Of a stretch of 8,059 nt of DNA, positions 1 to 6,174 are shown in pieces (the stretch's first letter is position 1; the number at the start of each line of letters is the position of its first letter). A program made the position numbers and the translations under genes. This DNA comes from Legionella sp. Its GTDB lineage: Bacteria > Pseudomonadota > Gammaproteobacteria > Legionellales > Legionellaceae. The notes beneath the pieces are model-generated. The model worked only from the letters and a program-made list of their open reading frames with translations, had not been told where the DNA came from and searched no databases. The DNA lies in contig SCSO01000093.1 of assembly GCA_004297865.1 (NCBI GenBank), positions 1 to 8,059 on the forward strand, read 5' to 3'.

Positions 1-1651
1 CTTCCGAGCACAGACCAATGAGCTAGCCTTACAAATTGAGAAAGAATTAAAAGACTTATTTATTGATGCGAAGATGCCTTTAATCCCTTCAAGTTATGAT
101 CTTCACCCATTAAATAGTTACCTAAATGCCTTACCTTTTAATTTTAATCCTACTTTTGCACGTCAGTATCTGCGCTATGACCGTTTAATGTATGCCTCTG
201 AACTAGCCGCTTTACTTCCGGTGTATGGACGCAATCAAGGTGTTCGACACTTACCTTGTCTTACGTTTTTTAACCGTCTAGGTGAACCCGTATTATTTGA
301 TCCATTACATACTGACTTCATTAGTCAAAACTCTCATATGGCACTCTTTGCTAACTCAGGAGGTGGGAAATCGGTAGCCATGGGCTGGATGATTAATACG
401 TTTATGGCGACTAAAAATGCACACATTGTATTGTTTGAAATGGGTAATTCATTCGATCGTTTTCTTACTCATTGCAAGGCTCAAGGCAAGACAGTCAAAC
501 AATTGTTATTAAGTAATCAAAAAAGCAAAGCGGTTCCATTAAATCCATTTTGTGAAGCCTATAAAGCCCTTGATGAAATTAGCAGTCAATTAACTGAAGA
601 AAAGGCTGAGCAACTGGCTGAGAAAATGATGCAGCTTAAAAATAGTTTGCACGAAGCTGCAAACCCCACCGATCTAGCTTGTAATGAAGAATCACGAAAT
701 TATTTAGCTGAGTTATCACTTGCTCTTCGTACCATGATTACTGAGGCCAATGAACAGGAAGAGAAGAACTTCACCCTCGCGGATGAAACCATTCTAATAG
801 AAGTATTAACAGATGCCATATTAACTTCATTTAATGCGAACATTCCGCAAATGCTGACGGAGCATGTATTAGAAGCGTTTGCCAGGCGTATGGAAAAAGA
901 AACTGTTCCTCGTAAAAAAGACCGAATATTAGACATGCATGATCGGCTTAAAAGCTATGTAATTAATAGTAATAAATCCCGTTTCTTTAACGTACCTACA
1001 GAACCCTTAGGTGACTTTGATATTTTCCATATTGATGTGTCAGCAATTAAAGATGATAAAGGAAAGTTGGCATTAGTAATGGTTTCTTTATTGCCACGAA
1101 TCCTTGCCATGGCGGAAGAAAATCAACATACAAATCGCCCAACCTTTCTTTTTTTTGATGAAGCACACATTCAGTTTCAAATCCCACCTGTTGTTTCTTG
1201 CGCACTGCTTGTGGCAAAAGTAGCCCGGAAATTAGGATTATGGTTGGTTCCTAGCACTCAAAACGTTGCTGATATGAATTCTGAAATGGCCACCAAGATT
1301 TTGTCCCTTGTGGAAACATGGATTTTATTAGGGATTGATGAGAAGGAGTTAATGGATGTTCAAAAGTTTAAACAATTGACACCTGAACAAATTGCTCTTA
1401 TTCGTGATATCGATTCGCAAAAAGGGCTCTATGCAGAGGCGGTATTACTTGGTTCAAGGTATCAAGGCTTATTTCGTGTCATTCCTACCCGTTACATCCT
1501 TGCTTTATTACTCAATGAAAAATCGGAAAAAGCAGAACGCCATGCCCTCGAAGAACAATACGATGTACTTCAAGCAGCAGAGATAGTAGCCCATCGACTG
1601 GAAAATAAGGTTCGGAATTTAAATGAAGGGAGTTATTTTTATGAGGAATAA
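1..1651 (+). CDS. traC: Conjugative transfer ATPase, TraC/VirB4-like (PFL_4706-type), 5'-truncated
   Basis: This is the C-terminal part of a VirB4/TraC-family ATPase, expected to be a cytoplasmic or inner-membrane-associated motor for pilus and channel assembly. The frame is open to the left edge: 24 in-frame residues precede the methionine at 74, so that ATG is internal and the true start lies outside the window. Family members of this ICE class run to about 850-950 residues, so the N-terminal domain is missing here. Counting from the ATG at 74, the Walker A motif ANSGGGKS is at residues 93-100 (350-373). Walker B, FLFFDEAH, has its acidic pair at residues 362-363 (1157-1162), and a PSTQN motif follows at 393-397 (1250-1264). 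A long helical, charged stretch (about 150-310) lies between the two Walker motifs. The stop overlaps the next gene by 11 bp, which implies a shared transcript. The ATPase family is very secure; the PFL_4706 subgroup assignment is from recall and neighbours. Confidence 0.93.
   Translation, partial: FRAQTNELALQIEKELKDLFIDAKMPLIPSSYDLHPLNSYLNALPFNFNPTFARQYLRYDRLMYASELAALLPVYGRNQGVRHLPCLTFFNRLGEPVLFDPLHTDFISQNSHMALFANSGGGKSVAMGWMINTFMATKNAHIVLFEMGNSFDRFLTHCKAQGKTVKQLLLSNQKSKAVPLNPFCEAYKALDEISSQLTEEKAEQLAEKMMQLKNSLHEAANPTDLACNEESRNYLAELSLALRTMITEANEQEEKNFTLADETILIEVLTDAILTSFNANIPQMLTEHVLEAFARRMEKETVPRKKDRILDMHDRLKSYVINSNKSRFFNVPTEPLGDFDIFHIDVSAIKDDKGKLALVMVSLLPRILAMAEENQHTNRPTFLFFDEAHIQFQIPPVVSCALLVAKVARKLGLWLVPSTQNVADMNSEMATKILSLVETWILLGIDEKELMDVQKFKQLTPEQIALIRDIDSQKGLYAEAVLLGSRYQGLFRVIPTRYILALLLNEKSEKAERHALEEQYDVLQAAEIVAHRLENKVRNLNEGSYFYEE
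1626..1632 (+). promoter_or_regulatory. Ribosome binding site that decides the start of the TraU-like gene
   Basis: AAGGGAG lies 8 bp before the ATG at 1641. The longer possible start at 1623 has no such site, and the Shine-Dalgarno sequence itself would fall inside its coding region. This favours 1641, which also puts the hydrophobic signal peptide at the very N-terminus. The site lies inside the end of the upstream ATPase gene. Confidence 0.75.
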
Positions 1652-2648
1652 TTCATTTATAGTCTTAACATTCTTCATTGGCTGTTTGCATGCACAAGAA
1701 AGCATCAAACCTATTAATCCTATTAGCAGCTTTGGAATTGCAACTCGCGTCCTTGGTAAAATATTTACTAATAGCCATTATAAAGTAATAGGGAGCTGTA
1801 CCTGGGCGGTGGGAAAATTTCCTCCTAAGTTAGTTCCTGTGCCTGCTGTAGAGCAATTCCTGCCTGATTTAATTGTAACGGTTGCTAATAGACCGGAAAC
1901 GAATCCATGGATAGAAGCTAACACCTTGTTTGAGAATCCAGCCAGTCAAGCGTTGTACCAACAAACGTATAAGTTAGCCACGGGTTCAAAACTCGGCTTT
2001 GGTAATGACGCAAATCAGATTAACTCAATGCATATGGATGATGAACAGACACGAGTGGTCGATGTTATCGGTAGTCCTGCTGGTTTATATCGTTTCCCTT
2101 ATCTTTCTCACAAAGCAGAAACCCGATTTGGATACCCCTATTATATAAGCGAAGCGGATGCTGTTGCAGACAGAACGGAAATTGCTGAGATAACTTATAT
2201 GGCAACTCATCCACAACTACTGTTTAACCATGATATTGGTGGAGAGGGGCATATCTGGGGCCATGAAATTCCCCGCCTCATGCGTGTAACACATCCCTCA
2301 CGATTTCGGGCATCGGTAGTTGCAGCACTTCATGCTGCAGATATCGTTACTAATAAAAACAGTTTACATATCACCCAAAGCACAAATAATTCCTGTGGTC
2401 CGAACTGCGTCGTTTCAAATGTTATTTTTGATCCTAAGCGTGAACACGTTATTTGGCAGGAAGTTTATCCAAAAAATCGAACTATTAATCTCAATGATTC
2501 GAGTGATATGGGCATTGAAGATGAGAGATCAGGAAATGGGAATTACGTCTTCGTAGTTTGGCGTAAATACCGAGGCTGCGTTCAACATAAAGGAAAGTTA
2601 GTTAGCAGCTTGTCATACCCCAAAGTAGGCCAACCTCAAAAACGATAG
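1641..2648 (+). CDS. Integrating conjugative element protein, TraU-like (PFL_4710 / TIGR03756 type)
   Basis: This is an exported protein of 335 residues from the ATG at 1641 that resembles the TraU-like PFL_4710 family, periplasmic factors for pilus assembly and DNA transfer. The N-terminus (MRNNSFIVLTFFIGCLHA, then QES) is a signal peptide with a plausible signal peptidase I site after residue 18. Cys15 preceded by Phe-Ile-Gly is a poor lipobox. The mature protein has a TraU-like motif GSCTWAVGKFPP at about 51-62, then PDLIVTV at 75-81. A central HDIGGEGHIWGHEIPR stretch sits at 197-212, and an SCGPNC motif near 251-256. Its four mature cysteines (53, 252, 256, 313) could form two disulfides, as expected for F-type assembly proteins. 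It overlaps the ATPase gene by 11 bp and is followed 9 bp later by the PFL_4711-like gene, the same pairing known from ICEs of this class. Family membership is from recognition, not a search. Confidence 0.87.
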   Translation: MRNNSFIVLTFFIGCLHAQESIKPINPISSFGIATRVLGKIFTNSHYKVIGSCTWAVGKFPPKLVPVPAVEQFLPDLIVTVANRPETNPWIEANTLFENPASQALYQQTYKLATGSKLGFGNDANQINSMHMDDEQTRVVDVIGSPAGLYRFPYLSHKAETRFGYPYYISEADAVADRTEIAEITYMATHPQLLFNHDIGGEGHIWGHEIPRLMRVTHPSRFRASVVAALHAADIVTNKNSLHITQSTNNSCGPNCVVSNVIFDPKREHVIWQEVYPKNRTINLNDSSDMGIEDERSGNGNYVFVVWRKYRGCVQHKGKLVSSLSYPKVGQPQKR

Positions 2649-2657
2649 GAATATATT

Positions 2658-4046
2658 ATGAATAAATTATCGATTGCATTACTCACTTTTTTACCTTCAA
2701 TCGTACTGGCTAGTTCTTTAATGCCGAACGAATCGGACTATTATTACAAGCTGGGCGGCTCATCCAATTTGTATGTTCCTCCAGTCAATAATGATCAAAC
2801 AATTACAATAGGGGGAAATTTTGATAGTCGATTGGGTTTTACTTGTAATGGTTTTAATCCAGTAGTCTCTATTACCAATACGTTTCAAGATATGAAGTCC
2901 TCAGCAATGAATATTCCGGGTGGAGTGATTGATAATTTAAAGGGTTCAGTGGCTGGTTTTCCCATGTATAAACTTCAGCAATCCATGCCAGCACTTTATA
3001 ACGTCCTGCAAAATACTGCTTCCAATGCGATGAATGAGTTTTCCATCAAAGTGAAAGATTGCCAAGATGTTAAGAAGACTTTAGAAGAAGGGCAGTCACC
3101 AATGGAAAGCATGCTTTCAGTTTCAGACAGTCAAGGTTGGTTGGATGCAGCGAAACGCGCCAAAACAGAGAATGTCGATGTTACTTCCACTGCGAAAACC
3201 ATTGCGAAGAAAAGGGATGAATACGGCTTACCTTGGATAGGACATGAATCAGGTAATGCAGGTGGTAAATTCCAAAGACCGATTAAGGTCATTAATGATG
3301 TGGTGATTGCTGGTTATAATATTTTGTTAAATCGTAAGCCGTTAAATAACGAGAAAAAAGCTGAAACTGTAACCCCAATGACTCAAAACTGGAAAACACC
3401 GGTTGATGCTGCAAATTGGGCAGTTAAAGTCTTAGGGGATATTCATGTCAGTGCCTCAGACGATAAAAACGACAAAACCAAACATGATGCCAAAGCAGGT
3501 ATTGGATTATCTGCTTTATTGCAAAGCTGTGATAGTTCAAATACCTGCACCACCAATGTGTCTAAAGCTTTATGGCAGTTAGTTGATAAGCAATGGCCAT
3601 TGACGGAAGAAAAACTAAAATTAGTCAGTGCATCTAATTTAATGATAACCGACGAAATCATTATTACTATTCAGCGCATGCCTCGCGAAGAACAAATTCT
3701 AACGGTTTCTAAATTAGCTGAAGAAATCGCAGTGCAAAATATGTTGGATAAGGCAATGATGATGCGTCGAATCTTACAAGCCGGTTTACAAGTTCAAGAG
3801 GTACAAAACTTAAAGCCTGCTTTAGACATGGTGCGATTTACTCTTAAGAAATTGGATGATGATATTCATTCACTAGCTTTTGAAAACGAAGTACGTAAGA
3901 AAATGATGACTCAGACATTAACCCTATTAATGGACATGCGTTCAAACGAGATTGCCAAAGGCTTACCTGGTGATGATCACGAGCAATCAAATATTAAAAA
4001 TGGTGCTGTTTATGTGAACCCTGAAACCAAATTCAAAGGAGAGTGA
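2658..4046 (+). CDS. Integrating conjugative element protein, PFL_4711 / TIGR03755 type (TraH-like)
   Basis: This exported protein of 462 residues resembles the PFL_4711 family, the GI-type counterpart of F TraH, which acts in the periplasm in pilus assembly. Residues 1-18 (MNKLSIALLTFLPSIVLA) form a clear type I signal peptide. The mature N-terminus carries the family-like segment DYYYKLGGSSNLYVPP at 27-42, followed by a TIGG motif at 50-53 and GFTCNGFNP at 60-68. Cysteines are at 63, 135, 291 and 297, and the last two (CDSSNTC) could pair. The C-terminal third (about 315-435) is strongly helical and rich in charged and methionine residues, which suggests a coiled coil. The start is supported by TAGGA at 2646-2650, 7 bp upstream and overlapping the stop of the preceding gene. 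The next gene starts 1 bp after its stop, so translation is probably coupled. The link to F TraH is by family knowledge and shared position. Confidence 0.87.
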   Translation: MNKLSIALLTFLPSIVLASSLMPNESDYYYKLGGSSNLYVPPVNNDQTITIGGNFDSRLGFTCNGFNPVVSITNTFQDMKSSAMNIPGGVIDNLKGSVAGFPMYKLQQSMPALYNVLQNTASNAMNEFSIKVKDCQDVKKTLEEGQSPMESMLSVSDSQGWLDAAKRAKTENVDVTSTAKTIAKKRDEYGLPWIGHESGNAGGKFQRPIKVINDVVIAGYNILLNRKPLNNEKKAETVTPMTQNWKTPVDAANWAVKVLGDIHVSASDDKNDKTKHDAKAGIGLSALLQSCDSSNTCTTNVSKALWQLVDKQWPLTEEKLKLVSASNLMITDEIIITIQRMPREEQILTVSKLAEEIAVQNMLDKAMMMRRILQAGLQVQEVQNLKPALDMVRFTLKKLDDDIHSLAFENEVRKKMMTQTLTLLMDMRSNEIAKGLPGDDHEQSNIKNGAVYVNPETKFKGE

Positions 4047-4047
4047 T

Positions 4048-5610
4048 ATGGTAGTATTTAGCCCTTTATCTCTCTATACCACCTATTTAGGGTGGCAACA
4101 GTATGAAGTAATATTCAACGCCCTGTGGCAAACAGGGCTGCTTTATCTGGGTTTCTTAATGGTTGGGTATCGTTTTTTAAAGAATGTATTGGTACCTGAG
4201 GGTTCAACACATCATGCAGCGGAACATGCATTGAATGGTTTTCTCTATGAACTGGCGATCACTTTCTTAATCTGTGGAATCTTTGTTTATCCTTGTGTGC
4301 CATTAGAAGAGAAAGCTTTGAGTTTTAAGCCCATGTGTGGGATAAAAAAAGGATCGGATGTTAAGACATCTACTTTGAAAGATACCGGCACTACCTATGA
4401 TGAAGCATTCGCTGACGTGCTGACGAGCAATGTCAAAATGCCTATTGGTTTTGCAATTTTACAAAACTATTTGTCTGGATTAACGTATGGACTAATGAAA
4501 GTCACCGGATGCACAGATAGTCTACAGGCCATTGAAGGTGATCTTATTTCAACTTATCTGCCAGCAGACGTAAGAGAGCAAGCTTTAAATTTTCATCGAC
4601 AATGTTTTCTGGAAGCCCGAAATAGTTATTACAATGAGCCTCATGACAAGGCTAAAGTTAAAGAGATTTTAAAGAAATATGGCGGTGAAGAGGATCTCAA
4701 ATGGATGGGCTCAAAGGTTTTCCAAACCTTGTATTACCATAAAATTCACGCAAGACAACCTGTACCTGGATTTAGTTTTAAGGAAGCTCCTAATAGCAAC
4801 CTTGAAAAAGCCGCACAACGAGGCGATATTGATTCCAAACACTTACCCGAACAAGGGTACCCCACCTGTAATCAATGGTGGTCTAAGCTAAAAACAGACC
4901 TAGTACAGGTCGCGAATAATGCTAGTGTGTTTGATAGCCATTTAAACTATTACGCTGTTTTAGAAAGAGTACAAAATTTTAAAAGAGCTCATCCAAAGAC
5001 ATGGGGTTCACAAATAAGTTCAGAAGATTACATCGCTAAAATGTTAATTAATGACAGCCGTGACATGCAGGCTAACAGTGTTAAAAATCTTATGGATAAT
5101 ACTAATGGGGCATTTGGTGGGGCAATATCTCATGGATTGGTGAATATGGGGCAATTGGCAAAATCTTGGACTTCAACTCCATTAAAACGTGAGGCCATTA
5201 TGCAAACATTACCAGTCATGCAAGCCTTCTTATACTTTTTTCTAATTATTCTAACACCTGTAATTTTAGCATTCAGTGGGTACAACCCTAAAGCGTTGGG
5301 AAGCTTATGCGGCTTATTTGTGATGGTAATTCTGCTTCAATACCTCTGGCATTTGGTGGGTTTTGTTGAAAGAAGTGTACTTGATCCTTTGGGTCAAAAT
5401 GACTCAGTTTCTGCAATGCGTAATATGGCAGTGATGTTTTATTTTTTAGCACCTATGTTGTTATTGAAATTATCGAGTCATTTCGGTGGTGAGGCAGGAG
5501 CTGCATTAGCAGGGTTAGTAGCATCATCAAATGAGCAAAGCGACAAGGTAGCTCGCTCAGGTGCACAGGTTTTAGAAGTAGGAGCAAAACTTGCTCGGAT
5601 GGGAAAATAG
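4048..5610 (+). CDS. traG: TraG N-terminal-domain inner-membrane mating-pair protein
   Basis: This 520-residue protein resembles the TraG N-terminal family, which spans the inner membrane and is needed for pilus assembly and mating-pair stabilisation. It has two N-terminal membrane helices (about 23-44 and 64-83) and a long soluble region of about 300 residues, probably periplasmic and with several cysteines. Three C-terminal helices follow at about 392-411, 416-440 and 458-476, and then an alanine/serine-rich cytoplasmic or periplasmic tail. F TraG is far longer (over 900 residues) and has a C-terminal region used in mating-pair stabilisation and entry exclusion. That region is absent here, as is usual for the short ICE-type members. 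The start has a strong AAAGGAG at 4035-4041, 6 bp before the ATG, and follows the preceding stop by 1 bp. The gene ends 4 bp before the stop of a convergent reverse-strand gene with no terminator hairpin between them. Confidence 0.88.
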   Translation: MVVFSPLSLYTTYLGWQQYEVIFNALWQTGLLYLGFLMVGYRFLKNVLVPEGSTHHAAEHALNGFLYELAITFLICGIFVYPCVPLEEKALSFKPMCGIKKGSDVKTSTLKDTGTTYDEAFADVLTSNVKMPIGFAILQNYLSGLTYGLMKVTGCTDSLQAIEGDLISTYLPADVREQALNFHRQCFLEARNSYYNEPHDKAKVKEILKKYGGEEDLKWMGSKVFQTLYYHKIHARQPVPGFSFKEAPNSNLEKAAQRGDIDSKHLPEQGYPTCNQWWSKLKTDLVQVANNASVFDSHLNYYAVLERVQNFKRAHPKTWGSQISSEDYIAKMLINDSRDMQANSVKNLMDNTNGAFGGAISHGLVNMGQLAKSWTSTPLKREAIMQTLPVMQAFLYFFLIILTPVILAFSGYNPKALGSLCGLFVMVILLQYLWHLVGFVERSVLDPLGQNDSVSAMRNMAVMFYFLAPMLLLKLSSHFGGEAGAALAGLVASSNEQSDKVARSGAQVLEVGAKLARMGK

Positions 5611-5614
5611 TAAA

Positions 5615-5827
5615 CTAGCCATTTCCAGGGTAAACAGATTTAGCGTACTCTTTTTCACTTATTAGCCCCTCATCATAAAGGTGTTGGGCTGTAAGACCTG
5701 AGTAATGTTTCCTGGAGGGCTTGTCTGATGCGAATGCGATAATAAATTGCACAGCAAAGAGACTCAATTTCCAAAGGATTTTCAATGCCATAAAGGCCAT
5801 GGATTTATAACTTTTGATAGTAATCAT
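5615..5827 (-). CDS. Small hypothetical membrane-anchored protein with SHOCT-like tail
   Basis: This is a reverse-strand gene for a 70-residue protein whose function I do not recognise. Residues about 12-33 form a hydrophobic segment (MALKILWKLSLFAVQFIIAF), followed by a basic stretch SDKPSRKHYSG. The tail, AQHLYDEGLISEKEYAK (48-63), resembles the short SHOCT motif in which a helix, a Gly-Leu-Ile turn and a second acidic helix recur. No other gene occupies this space on either strand, and the composition is protein-like, so it is unlikely to be a shadow. The start at 5827 has GGAAG (complement of 5835-5839) 7 bp upstream. Methionines 10 and 13 are alternative starts with weaker upstream signals, and the Met13 form (58 residues) would still hold the whole hydrophobic segment. 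It converges on traG and diverges from the next gene. A role in the conjugation machinery is guessed only from position. Confidence 0.66.
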   Translation of the reverse strand: MITIKSYKSMAFMALKILWKLSLFAVQFIIAFASDKPSRKHYSGLTAQHLYDEGLISEKEYAKSVYPGNG

Positions 5828-5839
5828 GAGGAGACTTCC
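5828..5839. promoter_or_regulatory. 12-bp divergent spacer carrying both ribosome binding sites
   Basis: The sequence GAGGAGACTTCC lies between two divergent ATGs. Read on the plus strand, AGGAG at 5829-5833 is 6 bp before the ATG at 5840. Read on the minus strand, GGAAG (5839-5835) is 7 bp before the ATG at 5827. The spacer is too short to hold either promoter, so each transcript, if independently initiated, must start inside the other gene. Confidence 0.6.
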
Positions 5840-6172
5840 ATGTTTAAAAAATATCTACGCTCTACTATTATAGTCACGATTCAAGTGATCCTGCCAGTAG
5901 GCTTACTTTTATTACTAACCCCACAATTGTTGCAATTCAATCAGGGATTCACTCAAGCAAGTCACTTTTTTGTACTACATAAATTAGGCTTCCTAGTCAG
6001 CCACATCATTTTTTATTTAGCATTGCTTTGGTTGTGGCCAAAAATAATTCATTTCTACCTCAAACGACAGAATCATGAAGTTTCTCCTGCTCAAATAGAA
6101 TTAGCCTTAAAAGCAAAATGGTATTTGTTATTAGCAATGGCTTTTTTTGAACTAATGGTTTGGTGGAGATAA
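5840..6172 (+). CDS. Small three-helix inner-membrane protein, unknown function
   Basis: This is a 110-residue integral membrane protein that I do not recognise as a named family. Predicted helices lie at about 9-29 (IIVTIQVILPVGLLLLLTP), 47-71 and 93-108. A short polar loop separates the first two, and a charged loop (KRQNHEVSPAQIELALKAK) lies between the second and third. The frame stays open upstream to an ATG at 5747, but AGGAG at 5829-5833 sits 6 bp before the ATG at 5840, and this start puts the basic MFKKYLR directly ahead of the first helix. The longer form would also run almost fully antisense over the small reverse gene. It ends 2 bp before the TraD start, so the two are probably co-translated, which suggests a role with the coupling protein or at the inner-membrane channel. 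It lies between traG and traD, the region of entry-exclusion genes in F, but no sequence similarity to them is visible. Confidence 0.8.
   Translation: MFKKYLRSTIIVTIQVILPVGLLLLLTPQLLQFNQGFTQASHFFVLHKLGFLVSHIIFYLALLWLWPKIIHFYLKRQNHEVSPAQIELALKAKWYLLLAMAFFELMVWWR
5867..5872 (-). promoter_or_regulatory. Candidate -10 box for the small reverse-strand gene
   Basis: The minus strand reads TATAAT here, a perfect match to the sigma-70 -10 consensus. It lies about 40 bp upstream of the reverse ATG at 5827, which would give a leader of roughly 30 bases. No good -35 hexamer is present at 16-18 bp spacing (the minus strand reads about GGCAGG), and the TG dinucleotide ahead of it is one base out of register for an extended -10. 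In an AT-rich sequence this match could be chance. Confidence 0.25.
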
Positions 6173-6174
6173 CT

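Noticed and set aside
700..936. Reverse-strand open frame of 78 codons
   Set aside because: It lies wholly inside the TraC-like ATPase gene on the other strand, is rich in serine, and has no sign of its own function; it is a shadow.
1392..1586. Plus-strand open frame of 64 codons
   Set aside because: It lies out of frame inside the ATPase gene, has no recognisable motif, and the ATPase frame is clearly coding there.
2321..2339. 7-bp inverted repeat TGCAGCA / TGCTGCA with a 5-base loop
   Set aside because: It falls in the middle of the TraU-like gene over alanine codons (AALHAA) and has no T run; it is explained by repeated GCA/GCT codons.
3443..3661. Reverse-strand open frame of 72 codons
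   Set aside because: It lies inside the PFL_4711-like gene and has no homologous look or context; it is a shadow.
5801..5811. Possible plus-strand -10 (TATAAC at 5806-5811) for the small membrane gene and traD
   Set aside because: No usable -35 is found at normal spacing, and readthrough from the traG operon could serve these genes.
5747..5839. Longer N-terminus for the 110-residue membrane protein starting at 5747
   Set aside because: There is no good ribosome binding site there, the extra residues are polar and unlike a membrane-protein start, and a strong site precedes the ATG at 5840.
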